NCBI GenBank assembly: GCA_016841625.1
Contig: JAENYU010000024.1
Location: forward strand, 1-38,569
From: Methanobacteriota archaeon
GTDB taxonomy: Archaea; Halobacteriota; Methanosarcinia; Methanosarcinales; Methanosarcinaceae
Direction of reading: 5' to 3'
Length of the DNA: 38,569 bases
Position 1 is the stretch's first letter. The number at the start of each line of letters is the position of its first letter. The notes below the pieces were generated by a model. The model was not told the origin of the DNA. It made no database searches and saw nothing but the letters and a program-made list of their open reading frames with translations. This document shows, piece after piece, positions 1 through 9,773 of this stretch. The translations under genes and the position numbers were made by a program.

Positions 1-545
1 TGTTCTGAACCCAAAACTTTCTCTCGGATTTCTAAGGCACGAATGTAAAGTGGTTCGGCATCAGAATATTTACCCTGGGACTTGTAGAGTAAAGCTAAAT
101 TATTGAGTGAAGTTGCCACGTCAGGGTGTTCTGAACCCAAAACTTTCTCTCGGATTTCTAAGGCACGAATGTAAAGTGGTTCGGCATCAGAATATTTACC
201 CTGGGACTTGTAGAGTAAAGCTAAATTATTGAGTGAAGTTGCCACGTCAGGGTGTTCTGAACCCAAAACTTTCTCTCGGATTTCTAAGGCACGAATGTAA
301 AGTGGTTCGGCATCAGAATATTTACCCTGGGACTTGTAGAGTAAAGCTAAATTATTGAGTGAAGTTGCCACGTCAGGGTGTTCTGAACCCAAAACTTTCT
401 CTCGGATTTCTAAGGCACGAATGTAAAGTGGTTCGGCATCAGAATATTTACCCTGGGACTTGTAGAGTAAAGCTAAATTATTGAGTGAAGTTGCCACATC
501 AGGGTGTTCTGAACCCAAAATTATCTCTCGGATTTCTAAGGCACG
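1..545 (-). repeat. 126-bp tandem repeats encoding identical 42-residue TPRs
   Basis: Units begin at 1, 127, 253 and 379 and are identical or nearly so. A diverging fifth unit begins at 505 and decays near 545. Each 126-bp unit keeps frame and encodes one 42-residue TPR containing LNNLALLYKSQGKYSDAEPL. Near-perfect identity at DNA level, including silent sites, indicates very recent expansion or gene conversion. The array continues beyond the left edge, so the total copy number is unknown. Confidence 0.95.
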
Positions 546-3500
546 AATGTAAAACAGTTCACATTCTTCGAAACGTACATGTTCGCACAAGTAATTACCT
601 ACAGAATTTAGCAATTTTGCAAATTCTTCAATCTCTAAATCATACTCTTCGATAAATTCGATACAAGTTTGCACATGTGGCAGAAGTCTGTCACAAAGTT
701 GCCAATCAGAAAAATCAACTTCAGGAAATATATGATTTAAAGCTTTCAGTGTTCTTTCAGCCCAAAAACACTGCGTGCCTTTGTCCATTCTATCTCTGAA
801 AACGGCTTGCACAAGTGGATGAATGTCGTAAGTATGACTATTAGTGTTTCGATGAATAAGGGAATATTGTGTAAGTGGTTCAAGAATTTCATCTAAAACC
901 AGAGGATCACTTTCAACATTTTCAAGAGTTGATGAAACTAAAGGTCCCAGTTCGATTGAGCCTTTTGTAAAAATTTCAACTGGAATTTGAGAGGGATTAA
1001 GAAAAGCACTAACAAATAATATCTCTGCTGAAGATTTTGAATTTTGTTCCACCTGTTCGAAGTTCAAAAGCCAGGTAGTGGATACTGACTTAGGATAGTT
1101 ATCTGCTGCAACTGAAGATTTTTCCAATAAATATAATCCATATTTTTTGTAGCTGAAAAGATAATCTTCAAAGCTACATTTTATTTTTTTAATATAGGCT
1201 CCAGCTTGCTCTATCGCCAATGGTAAACAATCAAGTTCAGATATAAGTTCGTCAAGTGCTTTAAGTTCTGATGATTTTAAGTTTTTATACCCCGTAAGTT
1301 TGATGAAAAAATTTCGAGCCTCTTCGGGAAGCATTTTATCTATTTCAACCTGTCTCGTAATTCCCAAGTTATCAAAAAATGATGCCCTTGAAGTTAGTAA
1401 TATGTATCCTTTTGGATTTGAAGGCAAAAAATCTTCGATCAGATAAGGGGAATCAGCATTATCAAGAACTAATAACCAACCATAATTAGTTTTTAGCCAA
1501 TTTTTTACAACAGAAATGACAAGATTCTGGTCAGAATCATCTTTTACAGGCAGGTTCAAGAGTTTCGCAATAGAAACATAATCTGAAATAATTGAATCCT
1601 CTGAACCAGCTTTCACCCAAAGCACGCATTTGTACGCATCTTGGTAGCGATATGCGTATTCAATTGCTACTTGTGTTTTTCCAATACCACCAAGTCCACA
1701 TACCGCCACAGGCTGCGATAAAGCTGCTACTTTGTTTGAGAGAAGAGCTTTGTGTATTTGTTCTAATATAATTTCTCGACCTGTGAAATAGTGGTTCCGT
1801 GCGTAGGGAATGTTTGATTTATTATTTTGGAAGTATGCCATAGATTGAGATGAAGAGAAGCTAACGTTCTTTTTATCCAAATTTCCACTATTGTTTTGAA
1901 TATGAGTCCTGAAAGAATGAGAGCTGGAAGAAAAATTACTAATTAGCCATTTATCCAAAATAGCAGTTATCTCAGTGGGAAACTTCTCAGCATGGTTATG
2001 TACCACGACACCAGAGTTATTATCGATTATGATAGGAATATTTTGTCCTACCAGAACGTCTAAAACGGGTTGGTTTTTGTTTTTAAAGTTAGTAATATAG
2101 TCTTCACGAACAAATGAACCATATGATTCAAAATCATCGGGATGCAAATAAACTTTAAGAAGAACTTTGTTAGAATTAACAAAATTGATTTTTGTATAGT
2201 TGTGTAACCACCAATAAACACTGTTCTCCGAGTTTATGGAAAAAATCTTTACAGTCCCTATATCAACACGTCTACTGCTGATGTCAAGTTCATCTGCAAA
2301 ACGCAAAAGTGCAGCGACCATTTTTTTGCGACTGTTTGGATCTGAGTTAAAAGAGTCAGGACAATCGTTTATTGGCAATTTTGAATGGAATTTGCACACA
2401 TCAATTAAGTCATCCACAAGATCATAAGGTATACTTCTGATCGAAGGAGATAAATAAGGATCATTTCCTTCATACAGGTAGTCAACCCAGGCTGCGGAAA
2501 GAAGAGCATGGTTCTTGCGAATCTCACTCTGCTCTTCTGGAGAATATCCATTTGTTGTTACCTGAATGAACGCCTCATCGAAATTTGCACCTAAATTTTC
2601 TGCCTTTGCTTTTACTTCAGGATATTTGACGATATCGCACTGCATTCCGATATCATGCAAATAAACACCTGCGAGAAGCAGGTAAATTTCTTGTTCTGAA
2701 AATTCTGCATATGGATTTACCTGAAGTAGTCTTTCTACAAAAACCGCAACTCTTTTGCTGTGTTCTATGCCATGATCCGTGTAGTTCTGTACTATTCTTG
2801 GTGCATCATTTGCCCAGATACTTTCCACTGCCCTCCGAATTAAAACAAGACTGTTAGATAACTGAGGGTCCGAAATATATTTATTTAAGATACGATTTTC
2901 GACTGTAGTAAATTTGGTCATCGATGTAACTTTGGGTATTGTTGCAACTTTGTTAATGTTACTGTCATTTGATCTCTGCCAAAGAGCACTGGATTCAAGT
3001 AACCATCCGGTAAAAACTCTATAACTCTCAGATAATGAAAACCTGTCTTCAATTTTTTCAACCTTTACAGCAATCTCTTCTCCGTAAGCATAATCAGGGC
3101 TGTGCTGTATTTGAACCTCCTCAAAATATCTTTTGAGATTGCAATCTCGAATATCATAAACTTCCCCAAGCAATTCCTCGAACATTGGCTGATAGCCTTT
3201 AATATCTTTATCTGAGTTCCCAAAACGCCATTCTGCTCGAAGATCATCTCTAGATGATTCTATACGTGCAGGAAGAGGATAAACCAGAAGAGGACGTAAA
3301 TCTTCAGACCTCCGGCGATAATCCGTTGCCGTTCGGGCAACCTCTGAAACTCCGGTGTAATTTTGTCTATTAGGAGTAAAAACCACTACCAATTTCTGAG
3401 GCATCAGCGAAGTACAGATTCCACTTATGTCTGTGTATCCTGTGCGAGAATCGATAAGTACATATCTGTACTCCCTAGCTAATTTTTCGGCAAATGCGAT

Positions 3501-3983
3501 GAACAAATAAGGTGATCGATTATACAAATCTTCCCAATTGAAGGTGTTTACCTTTGTAGAGTACTGTTCATCAAAGCATCCAGCTTTAAGCAGGCTAAGG
3601 TTAGGAATATCGGTTTCAATCACAAACTTTTTGAGATCGATACTATTTAGAATTTTATTTGCACTTTCTTCAACTTCTTCATCACTGTCTGAACTTACTT
3701 CCGGTGCGAGACTTTCGAGTTCTAAGAATAAATCAATAAGACCAGGAATCCGGTTAAACTCTTCAATAGGCTCATTTGAACTCTCTAACCGTCGCTTAAA
3801 TTTATCATGGAAATATCGATGAAGACCTGGAGCCTCCAGATCCCAATCAATCATCAAAACCCCCTTACCTTTTGACTGACTTTCTGCAAGAATGCAAGCA
3901 ACATTACTCAATGCCATTGATCGGCCAGTTCCACCTTTGTATGAGTAAAAAGTAATAATTTCCCCAAGTTCATTTGATGACAT
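1..3983 (-). CDS. Giant KGGTGR-ATPase / HD / NB-ARC / TPR protein (partial, runs off left edge)
   Basis: I read every codon from the ATG at 3983 to the left edge and found no in-frame stop, so this is one frame of at least 1,327 residues. Residues 1-300 are a ParA/MinD-like ATPase with the deviant Walker A KGGTGRS at 16-22 and DWDLEAPGL at 46-54. Residues 390-570 look like an HD phosphohydrolase domain: TDHGIEH 402-408, HDIG 443-446, ADELD 563-567. An NB-ARC STAND ATPase follows, with GLGGIGKT near 763-770, Walker B LVLDNAD near 838-844 and CLPLAIEQAG near 920. Kinesin-light-chain-type TPRs of 42 residues occupy the C-terminal end. KGGVGR-type ATPase plus NB-ARC plus TPR beside a TIR gene is the layout of actinobacterial FxsT/FxsC; the HD domain is an extra. 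The ATG lies 2 bp after the TIR stop, implying co-translation. The gene is AT-rich compared with ileS, which suggests transfer. A sensory or defence role is inferred; the end is outside the window. Confidence 0.85.
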   Translation of the reverse strand, partial: MSSNELGEIITFYSYKGGTGRSMALSNVACILAESQSKGKGVLMIDWDLEAPGLHRYFHDKFKRRLESSNEPIEEFNRIPGLIDLFLELESLAPEVSSDSDEEVEESANKILNSIDLKKFVIETDIPNLSLLKAGCFDEQYSTKVNTFNWEDLYNRSPYLFIAFAEKLAREYRYVLIDSRTGYTDISGICTSLMPQKLVVVFTPNRQNYTGVSEVARTATDYRRRSEDLRPLLVYPLPARIESSRDDLRAEWRFGNSDKDIKGYQPMFEELLGEVYDIRDCNLKRYFEEVQIQHSPDYAYGEEIAVKVEKIEDRFSLSESYRVFTGWLLESSALWQRSNDSNINKVATIPKVTSMTKFTTVENRILNKYISDPQLSNSLVLIRRAVESIWANDAPRIVQNYTDHGIEHSKRVAVFVERLLQVNPYAEFSEQEIYLLLAGVYLHDIGMQCDIVKYPEVKAKAENLGANFDEAFIQVTTNGYSPEEQSEIRKNHALLSAAWVDYLYEGNDPYLSPSIRSIPYDLVDDLIDVCKFHSKLPINDCPDSFNSDPNSRKKMVAALLRFADELDISSRRVDIGTVKIFSINSENSVYWWLHNYTKINFVNSNKVLLKVYLHPDDFESYGSFVREDYITNFKNKNQPVLDVLVGQNIPIIIDNNSGVVVHNHAEKFPTEITAILDKWLISNFSSSSHSFRTHIQNNSGNLDKKNVSFSSSQSMAYFQNNKSNIPYARNHYFTGREIILEQIHKALLSNKVAALSQPVAVCGLGGIGKTQVAIEYAYRYQDAYKCVLWVKAGSEDSIISDYVSIAKLLNLPVKDDSDQNLVISVVKNWLKTNYGWLLVLDNADSPYLIEDFLPSNPKGYILLTSRASFFDNLGITRQVEIDKMLPEEARNFFIKLTGYKNLKSSELKALDELISELDCLPLAIEQAGAYIKKIKCSFEDYLFSYKKYGLYLLEKSSVAADNYPKSVSTTWLLNFEQVEQNSKSSAEILFVSAFLNPSQIPVEIFTKGSIELGPLVSSTLENVESDPLVLDEILEPLTQYSLIHRNTNSHTYDIHPLVQAVFRDRMDKGTQCFWAERTLKALNHIFPEVDFSDWQLCDRLLPHVQTCIEFIEEYDLEIEEFAKLLNSVGNYLCEHVRFEECELFYIRALEIREIILGSEHPDVATSLNNLALLYKSQGKYSDAEPLYIRALEIREKVLGSEHPDVATSLNNLALLYKSQGKYSDAEPLYIRALEIREKVLGSEHPDVATSLNNLALLYKSQGKYSDAEPLYIRALEIREKVLGSEHPDVATSLNNLALLYKSQGKYSDAEPLYIRALEIREKVLGSE

Positions 3984-3985
3984 AA

Positions 3986-4618
3986 TTATTCCACACCTCG
4001 CCCAGGAAAAGGAATGGGTTTATTTGAGTTAGTACCCCAAGGCTTTGCCTCCTCCTCAGAAGGCAGACAAAAAGAATCACATTCAGAACATGGATCCAAA
4101 CCCTTGTCATCGAAAGTTGTGTAGTATTCATGAATAGTTTGAGCAATCATCTCTATTTTGGCAACATACTCCGGGTTCTCTTCGATGTGTGGACTGGCTG
4201 TTGTGAACTTAGAAAAATCACAATAATGGATATTATCTTTAATTTCTGGTGGTAGATCTCTATCACCACGAAAAATGATGGGAATGATCATTCCCATGTT
4301 ATTAACTCTATTTCCTAACAATTTGATGCGTTTTTTTTCTACACATTCCATCGCCCGGTACTCGCGCAAACAGTAAAGGTGCTTTTTGTATTTCGGAGTA
4401 TAAACCACAATCATGCAGACACTTTGACAAATGGAACTTGCTAATTCCTTGTTATAGTGGCAACCACCTCGCAACCGGCCCTCATCTATGTACACTTCTT
4501 CATCAAGATATATGCCGATGTAATCTTCAAGAGACTCTTTGAGCTGTTCAACAAAAGTCTTCATGAAAGTACCATTACTATGGCAGTAGCTTATGAAACA
4601 TGAGTATTTGAATGACAT
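3986..4618 (-). CDS. TIR-domain protein
   Basis: This 210-residue protein starts with a TIR fold. Strand A is CFISYCHSN (residues 7-15), a BB-loop-like stretch YIDEGRLRGG lies at 43-52, a hydrophobic strand MIVVYTP at 69-75, and CLREYRAM at 83-90. E86 in C-x-x-E matches the position of the catalytic glutamate of NAD-cleaving TIR domains, so NADase activity is possible but unproven. The last 50 residues are a proline- and cysteine-containing tail (DPCSECDSFC). An SD-like GAGAAAGG precedes the ATG by 6 nt. The stop is 2 bp before the ATG of the giant STAND gene, so the two are almost certainly one operon: TIR as effector or adaptor, the giant protein as sensor. FxsC-like TIR proteins pair with FxsT in the same way. 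Confidence 0.8.
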   Translation of the reverse strand: MSFKYSCFISYCHSNGTFMKTFVEQLKESLEDYIGIYLDEEVYIDEGRLRGGCHYNKELASSICQSVCMIVVYTPKYKKHLYCLREYRAMECVEKKRIKLLGNRVNNMGMIIPIIFRGDRDLPPEIKDNIHYCDFSKFTTASPHIEENPEYVAKIEMIAQTIHEYYTTFDDKGLDPCSECDSFCLPSEEEAKPWGTNSNKPIPFPGRGVE

Positions 4619-4772
4619 GTAAAACCTTTCTCATTGTTGCTAAGTGTAATCCGGTTACATACTTAAATAATCAACATATCAAGAATTTTACTTTATAGAA
4701 GCAATCCTCAGCTGTTAAAAATTTCTATTTGACTTTATCTCATTTAACTTGTTCAAATAGATCCTAAAGACC

Positions 4773-4781
4773 TTATATATC
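4773..4781 (+). promoter_or_regulatory. TATA-like box upstream of small ORF
   Basis: TTATATATC lies about 30-40 bp before the ATG at 4812, the right distance for an archaeal TATA box driving a short-leader transcript. It is the main reason to take the 59-codon frame seriously. Confidence 0.35.
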
Positions 4782-4811
4782 TTAATCTTTCCTAGATTTC
4801 AACGGGTAGCC

Positions 4812-4991
4812 ATGTGCGAAAGGTTTGAAAAAGAGGTATACATATGGAATCACTCATCGATTCTACTTTCCTTAACTGATTGTGATAAGTGTGAAAAGAA
4901 CAACTTTTCATTGAAGTTGAAGAATCTGAAAGCAAATCATGGTGGGGAAACAGAGTCTTCAGAAGAAACTAATTTGAAAACAATTCAATGA
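4812..4991 (+). CDS. Possible small Cys-containing protein (59 aa)
   Basis: An ATG-to-TGA frame of 59 codons begins MCERFEKEVYIWNH and contains DCDKCEK, so it has one CxxC pair plus an N-terminal cysteine; the C-terminal half is polar and charged. I do not recognise a family. In its favour is a TATA-like box at a sensible distance, divergent from the TIR operon. Against it are the absence of a clear ribosome binding site and its short length. It could be a small regulator or partner of the TIR/STAND module, but that is only positional inference. Confidence 0.3.
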   Translation: MCERFEKEVYIWNHSSILLSLTDCDKCEKNNFSLKLKNLKANHGGETESSEETNLKTIQ

Positions 4992-5079
4992 ACAGAGGTT
5001 AAATAATAATTGGAAGATCGCAAATGGGTGTACCCTCACTATTTTCTTTGTTTTAATCTTTTGGACAGTTTTGGGCAGG

Positions 5080-5092
5080 CGCGCTTCGCGCG
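5080..5092. other. GC-rich hairpin in AT-rich spacer
   Basis: CGCGC-TTC-GCGCG forms a perfect 5-bp stem with a 3-nt loop, followed by GGGCAAAAAA. There is no T-run on the plus side, so it is not a classical terminator for rightward transcription. A comparable hairpin occurs at 32150-32168. Confidence 0.4.
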
Positions 5093-5209
5093 GGCAAAAA
5101 AGACAGAAATACGGTATTCCGGCAGCCCCGGAAAAGGATTTGAAAAGATTAGTTAAAAACTACCCCGAAAAAGAAAACAAAAATAGTAGTTAAAAACAAG
5201 CCCCGCTTT

Positions 5210-5860
5210 TCAAATCCCGCACATCTCAATAAGTTCCTTCGCCCACACCAATTTCTTCTTCTTAATCGGGTTCACGCCGGGATCTTCAAAATCAAATCCT
5301 GCAAGCCTGATGCTCGCTGCACCAAACTCCTTTGCCACAAAGACGCAGCGGTCGCCGTCACTGAAGCCGCCGAAGTTGTAGACGCTGTCAAAGGGCTCAG
5401 CCTGGGTCGTGGGTATAAAGCGCTTGAAGCGGGAAACGTATTTTTCGAGCTTATCGGTGTTGTCCCCGTGGGCGTGGATGAGGACGAGGGCGCCTTTTTC
5501 ACAGGCGAGGATTTCTTTTTCGATGTCGGCTTCGGAATTGCCGTCAAGGTCAGTGCAGATTACTTCGGGTACGCGGCCAAGGTCCATCAGGACGGCGGCG
5601 GCTCCGTCGGCTGCGATTATTACAAAAGAGGAAAGGTCGATTTCCGAAAGTTCAGCCCGGAGTTTCGGGGCGTTTCCGCAGACAAGGGCGGGTTTTCCGG
5701 AAATCGTGGTTTTGAGTTCGGAGAGGCTGACAGTGTTTTCTTCTGTCAGCATTTTGGAGAGGAGCCGGGCTGCCTCTTCATCCCCGCTGCGGTCGAAGCC
5801 GAAATCAGCCAGGATTCGCTCGTAGATCGGTTCCCAGGCAGCAAAGTCCAGATTAATCAC
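5210..5860 (-). CDS. mptE: 6-hydroxymethyl-7,8-dihydropterin pyrophosphokinase, archaeal MptE type
   Basis: This 216-residue protein matches the archaeal DUF115 family, which replaces bacterial FolK. It transfers pyrophosphate from ATP to 6-hydroxymethyl-7,8-dihydropterin in tetrahydromethanopterin/sarcinapterin synthesis. Visible family blocks are ADGAAAVLMDLGRVPEVICT near 84-103, the adjoining DLDG, and HAHGDNTDKL near 129-138; the C-terminus has NFGGFSDGDRC. The length is normal. The frame starts with GTG at 5860 behind GGAGAGGA. It lies 55 bp downstream of ileS on the same strand and is probably co-transcribed with it. The family call is firm. Confidence 0.9.
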   Translation of the reverse strand: MINLDFAAWEPIYERILADFGFDRSGDEEAARLLSKMLTEENTVSLSELKTTISGKPALVCGNAPKLRAELSEIDLSSFVIIAADGAAAVLMDLGRVPEVICTDLDGNSEADIEKEILACEKGALVLIHAHGDNTDKLEKYVSRFKRFIPTTQAEPFDSVYNFGGFSDGDRCVFVAKEFGAASIRLAGFDFEDPGVNPIKKKKLVWAKELIEMCGI

Positions 5861-5915
5861 TCCTCTCCGTTTTCCTTTTTTCCTTGTTATTTTTTTCTGT
5901 TAGTTGCTTATCCCT

Positions 5916-8900
5916 TCAGTCATCTGATTCCAGGTCCTTTGCGATTCCGATCGTCATTTCAATGCCTTCGACTACCCAGTCCTTGACAAGGTCTCCGGTG
6001 ATTTCGTCTTCGTTGGAGAGCTCAAGGATGCTTGCCCGGACTTCTTCTGCGAGGAGTTCGCCAAGGGAGTCGACCAGGTCCAGGACCCTGTCGTCATCGA
6101 TCTGGACCAGGGCTATGATGTTATCGTCAACAATGAGGTCGAGTTCCTTCCTCATGTCCTGGACCCTGCGGATGACTTCCCTGGTGAAGCCTTCGGCTTC
6201 GAGTTCGGGGGTCAGGTTGGCGTCCACGTAGACGATGCCTGCATCGGAGTCGGCGCTTGCGACACCTTCGGGGAGGGTTTCGTTGAAGTTTGCCATTTCC
6301 GGGGTGATGGTCACGACCGAGCCGTCGGCAAGGGTGAGTTCGAACTCCCCGGCTTCGGCAAAGGCTTTCTTGAGGAAAACGCCGTCGACTTCTTTCAGGG
6401 CGGGGACAACTTTTCCGGCGTCCTTCTTGAAGACGGGGCCGATCTTGCCGGGGTCGGGGATTACTTCGAGGCCCAGTTCGTTCCAGCTTTCGCCGACTCT
6501 CGTGAGCACGATTTCCTTGGAGTTAGTCTGGTCCCGGAGGACAGAGCCGAGTCTTACGACAGCAATTGCGGCTTCCTCGTTTTCCGGGGTCACGACGATC
6601 CGGGAAATCGGCCACCTGAGCTTCCTGCCTGCTTTCTGGCGGGCGTTTGAGGCGGCTTCCACGATTGAGCGGGCGGTGGTCATGGCGGCTTCGAGTTCGG
6701 GGTCCCGGAGCTCCTCGTTTACCGTCGGCCAGTCGCACATGTGGACGGATTCGAGGGCAGCGGGGTCCACGTTCCGGCCCAGGTTCTGGTACATCTCTTC
6801 GGCAAGGAAGGGCATGAAGGGCGCGATCAGCTTTGTGAGGGTCACGTAGATATCGTAGAGCACACGGTAGGCTGCAAGCTTGTCCGGGTCGTCGGCTTCG
6901 GTCCAGGTCCTGGGCCTTATGAGCTGGATGTACCAGCGGGAGAGGTCTTCGAGGGTGAACTCAAAAATTTCCCTGACAGCCTTGTGGAGCAGGTAGCCGC
7001 TCATGGCGTCGTCCACGGATTTGATCACGGACTGCAGCCTGGAAAGGATCCATTTGTCCTCTTCCCTGAGGGCGTCTTTTACGGAGTCCAGGGAGACCTG
7101 CATGGGGTCGAACCTGTCAAGCGCCATGTAGGGCAGGGGGAACCTGAAGACGTTCCAGAGGATGTTGATGGAGCGGTGAACGGTTGCCACTTCTTCCATG
7201 TTGAACTTCAGGTCTTCCCAGGGGGCGCTGGTTGAGAGCACGTAAGCCCTGAGGGTATCGGCTCCGACCTTGTCGATCACTTCCTGGGGGGTGACAACGT
7301 TTCCGAGACTCTTGGACATCTTCTTCCCGGTGGCATCCAGGGTGAAACCGTGCATGAGCACGCTCTTGTAAGGGGCTTTTCCAAAGCCCACCATACTGGC
7401 TCCGAGCTGGGAATAGAACCAGCCGCGGGTCTGGTCGTGGCCTTCGGTGATGAAGTCGGCTGGCCACCATTCGTCAAAGTCTTCCCTGCTGTGCGGGAAC
7501 TTCAGGGTTGCCCAGGAAGCAACAGCCGAGTCAAACCAGACGTCAAAGACGTCTTCCACACGCTTTTTCTCGCCGCCGCATTCACAGGGGATGGTTACTT
7601 CATCCACGTACGGGCGGTGCAGTTCGATTTCCCCGCCTGCGTTGGAGGACTTCTCGATTAGCTCTTCCTTGGTCCCGATGACCTCTAAACTGGAACATTT
7701 CTGGCATTTCCAGACCGGGATCGGGATTCCCCAGTAGCGCTGCCTGGAGATGCACCAGTCCCGTGCGCCTTCCACCCAGGTCCTGAAACGGGCTGAGCCC
7801 GCCCAATCGGGGTACCAGTCCACAGCGTCGATTTCCTCGAGCATTTTCTCTTTAAGGTCGGTAATTTTCAGGAACCACTGTTCGGTTGCCAGGTAGATGA
7901 TCGGGGTCTTGCAGCGCCAGCAGTGTCCGTACCTGTGAGTGATCGTCTCTTCGGCAAGGAGGCGGTCACGCTCATTCAGGTCTTTGACGATCCCGGGGTT
8001 TGCCTCCCGGATGTTCAGGCCTGCGTAGCTCCCGGCTTCCCCGGTGTAGGAGCCGTCAGGGCCTACGGGACAGAAGATGGGCAGCTTATTCTTGATCCCC
8101 ACGGCAAAGTCGTCCATCCCGTGCCCGGGGGCGATGTGCACACAGCCGGTATTTTCTGCGGTTACGTATTCGGCTTCATAGACGTTGTGCTTGAACTCCC
8201 TCTGGAGCGGCACCAGGTCCCCGAGCGGGCTTTCGTACTCAAGTCCAGCAACGTCTTCCCCTAGCATGGTCTCAAGGACCTTGTAATCCGTGTACCTGCC
8301 CTTCTTGAGCACGTTTTCTATGAGGGGGGTTGCGGCGATCAGGATCTCTTCCTTTCCGTCCTGCCGGACTGCCCGGAATTTTGCGTATTCAAAGGACGGG
8401 TGGACTGCAACTGCGATGTTTGAGGGGATGGTCCAGGGGGTTGTGGTCCAGATCACGATGAAGGTGTTTTCCTCCCCCTTAACCTTGAACTTGACATAAA
8501 TGGAAGGGTCGGTCCGGTCCTCATACTCCACCTCGGAGTCGGCAATTGCGGTTTCGCAGCGGGGGCACCAGTTGACCACACGCTTGCCCACGTCCAGAAG
8601 GTCCTTTTCCTGGGCCTGCTTGAGGGTCCACCAGGCGGCTTCGATGTACTCGTCCTTCAGGGTCATGTAGGGGTCTTCCCACAAGAGCCAGGTCCCGAGC
8701 CGCTCGAACTGCTCTGTCATAGCTTCTTTCTGGGTAATGGCAAATTCCTTACATTTCTCGATGAAGTTGCCGACCCCAAAGCTCTCGATATCCTTCTTGG
8801 ACTTGAAACCGAGCAAGCCTTCTACCTTGACCTCAATCGGCAGCCCGTGCATGTCCCAGCCCGGACGCTCCATGATGTTGCGGTTGTTCATGGAATAATA

Positions 8901-9110
8901 GCGGAGAATGGAGTCTTTGATAATCTTGTTCCAGGCAGTCCCCAGGTGGATGTGTCCTGTGGTGTAGGGAGGACCGTCTACGAAGAAGAGCTTTTTTCCG
9001 GGCTTGCGGTGTTCCCGGGTCTTCCGGTACGCGTCGCTGTCTTCCCAGAATTGCGTTACCTTTTGTTCGATTTGTCCTGCATCATACTTGGCAGTAATTT
9101 CTTTTATCAT
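5916..9110 (-). CDS. ileS: Isoleucyl-tRNA synthetase
   Basis: This cytosolic class I synthetase charges tRNA-Ile with isoleucine. It has 1,064 residues, the usual length of the archaeal/eukaryotic type. The HIGH-type motif is GHIHLG at 52-57 and the KMSKS motif lies at 597-601. The editing (CP1) domain is the long insertion between them. Cysteine pairs CQKC and CECGG fall in the catalytic half before KMSKS. The anticodon-binding domain and the long C-terminal extension seen in archaeal enzymes follow. The ATG at 9110 gives the expected N-terminus. GC content is far higher than in the accessory genes on either side. mptE follows after 55 bp. Confidence 0.97.
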   Translation of the reverse strand: MIKEITAKYDAGQIEQKVTQFWEDSDAYRKTREHRKPGKKLFFVDGPPYTTGHIHLGTAWNKIIKDSILRYYSMNNRNIMERPGWDMHGLPIEVKVEGLLGFKSKKDIESFGVGNFIEKCKEFAITQKEAMTEQFERLGTWLLWEDPYMTLKDEYIEAAWWTLKQAQEKDLLDVGKRVVNWCPRCETAIADSEVEYEDRTDPSIYVKFKVKGEENTFIVIWTTTPWTIPSNIAVAVHPSFEYAKFRAVRQDGKEEILIAATPLIENVLKKGRYTDYKVLETMLGEDVAGLEYESPLGDLVPLQREFKHNVYEAEYVTAENTGCVHIAPGHGMDDFAVGIKNKLPIFCPVGPDGSYTGEAGSYAGLNIREANPGIVKDLNERDRLLAEETITHRYGHCWRCKTPIIYLATEQWFLKITDLKEKMLEEIDAVDWYPDWAGSARFRTWVEGARDWCISRQRYWGIPIPVWKCQKCSSLEVIGTKEELIEKSSNAGGEIELHRPYVDEVTIPCECGGEKKRVEDVFDVWFDSAVASWATLKFPHSREDFDEWWPADFITEGHDQTRGWFYSQLGASMVGFGKAPYKSVLMHGFTLDATGKKMSKSLGNVVTPQEVIDKVGADTLRAYVLSTSAPWEDLKFNMEEVATVHRSINILWNVFRFPLPYMALDRFDPMQVSLDSVKDALREEDKWILSRLQSVIKSVDDAMSGYLLHKAVREIFEFTLEDLSRWYIQLIRPRTWTEADDPDKLAAYRVLYDIYVTLTKLIAPFMPFLAEEMYQNLGRNVDPAALESVHMCDWPTVNEELRDPELEAAMTTARSIVEAASNARQKAGRKLRWPISRIVVTPENEEAAIAVVRLGSVLRDQTNSKEIVLTRVGESWNELGLEVIPDPGKIGPVFKKDAGKVVPALKEVDGVFLKKAFAEAGEFELTLADGSVVTITPEMANFNETLPEGVASADSDAGIVYVDANLTPELEAEGFTREVIRRVQDMRKELDLIVDDNIIALVQIDDDRVLDLVDSLGELLAEEVRASILELSNEDEITGDLVKDWVVEGIEMTIGIAKDLESDD

Positions 9111-9773
9111 GTGGGGATCTTCCTGTGAACGATAAGGTTGAGCTGCTCACCAGAGCAGGGATGTATGATTTTAATTCACTTGATTGTTTAATTCACTGGA
9201 TTGTTTTAGGCTATCGATAAATAGCTGACAGCCGGTCCCGAACTGCTGCCCGGCTATATCCGACTGAACGGATGATATTGAATCGATATATAATTAATAT
9301 CTTACCTGAAGGCGGATCTTAAACTAATATCTAACGAATGATCTAACGAATGAGTATACACGCCCTGGCATACTCAGTTCCCTGACATAATCAGTTTATT
9401 CAGGGCAGTTTATTCAGTAATTACTGCACTTAATTTAAGCTTTATTATAGAACCCACTTTCCGCAGATGTCTTTTCAATTTTCGAAATTTTTCCTGCTAT
9501 CGTTTTTTCCGAAAATGCCCTGGTTATTCAAACGTGTGTTTTTGAAATATCCCACACTTTTCGATCTCGTGCCTTCATTGAAAGCTTCAAACTTCCATTT
9601 CCCGAAGATTCAGTTGAGATAATAACTGTGGATTTTTGAGCGATTATCCAAAACGATAGCAAGAAGTATGTTATTTTCTAGAGAACATCTGCGGAATGCT
9701 AGATAGAAAGAAATAGCTCATTTCATACTTATATCCGAGCATTTTTATAATTCGTTGATTATAATGATTTCCT
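9111..9773. other. Intergenic region upstream of ileS
   Basis: There is no credible gene in this 660-bp stretch. It should contain the ileS promoter (leftward), and short direct repeats such as CTAACGAATGA occur near 9336-9352. Its main structure is a nested inverted repeat at 9459-9696. Confidence 0.5.
9459..9696. repeat. Nested inverted-repeat element, about 240 bp
   Basis: The outer arms TTCCGCAGATGT (9459-9470) and ACATCTGCGGAA (9685-9696) are perfect 12-bp inverted repeats. The inner arms TGCTATCGTTTT (9495-9506) and AAAACGATAGCA (9650-9661) are also perfect. Two nested pairs suggest a decayed miniature inverted-repeat element or insertion-sequence ends. I found no convincing target-site duplication. 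A similar string (TTTATTATAGAA, later CCGCAGATG) occurs near 12431-12478. Confidence 0.45.

Larger units (their letters stand above)
4619..5209. other. AT-rich intergenic region between TIR operon and mptE
   Basis: The left part must hold the promoter of the TIR operon; reading leftwards, a TTATTTAAG stretch lies about 40 bp before its ATG. A rightward TATA-like box and a possible 59-codon gene occupy 4773-4991. The rest (4992-5209) has only one GC-rich hairpin (5080-5092), and I see no gene in it. Confidence 0.5.

Noticed and set aside
5080-5092. Intrinsic terminator
   Set aside because: The stem is short and followed by A, not T, in the rightward direction; leftward it lies beyond the end of mptE but its T-run precedes the stem.
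5916-9128. Several plus-strand frames of 60-200 codons inside ileS
   Set aside because: They are shadows of a GC-rich, highly conserved gene on the other strand.
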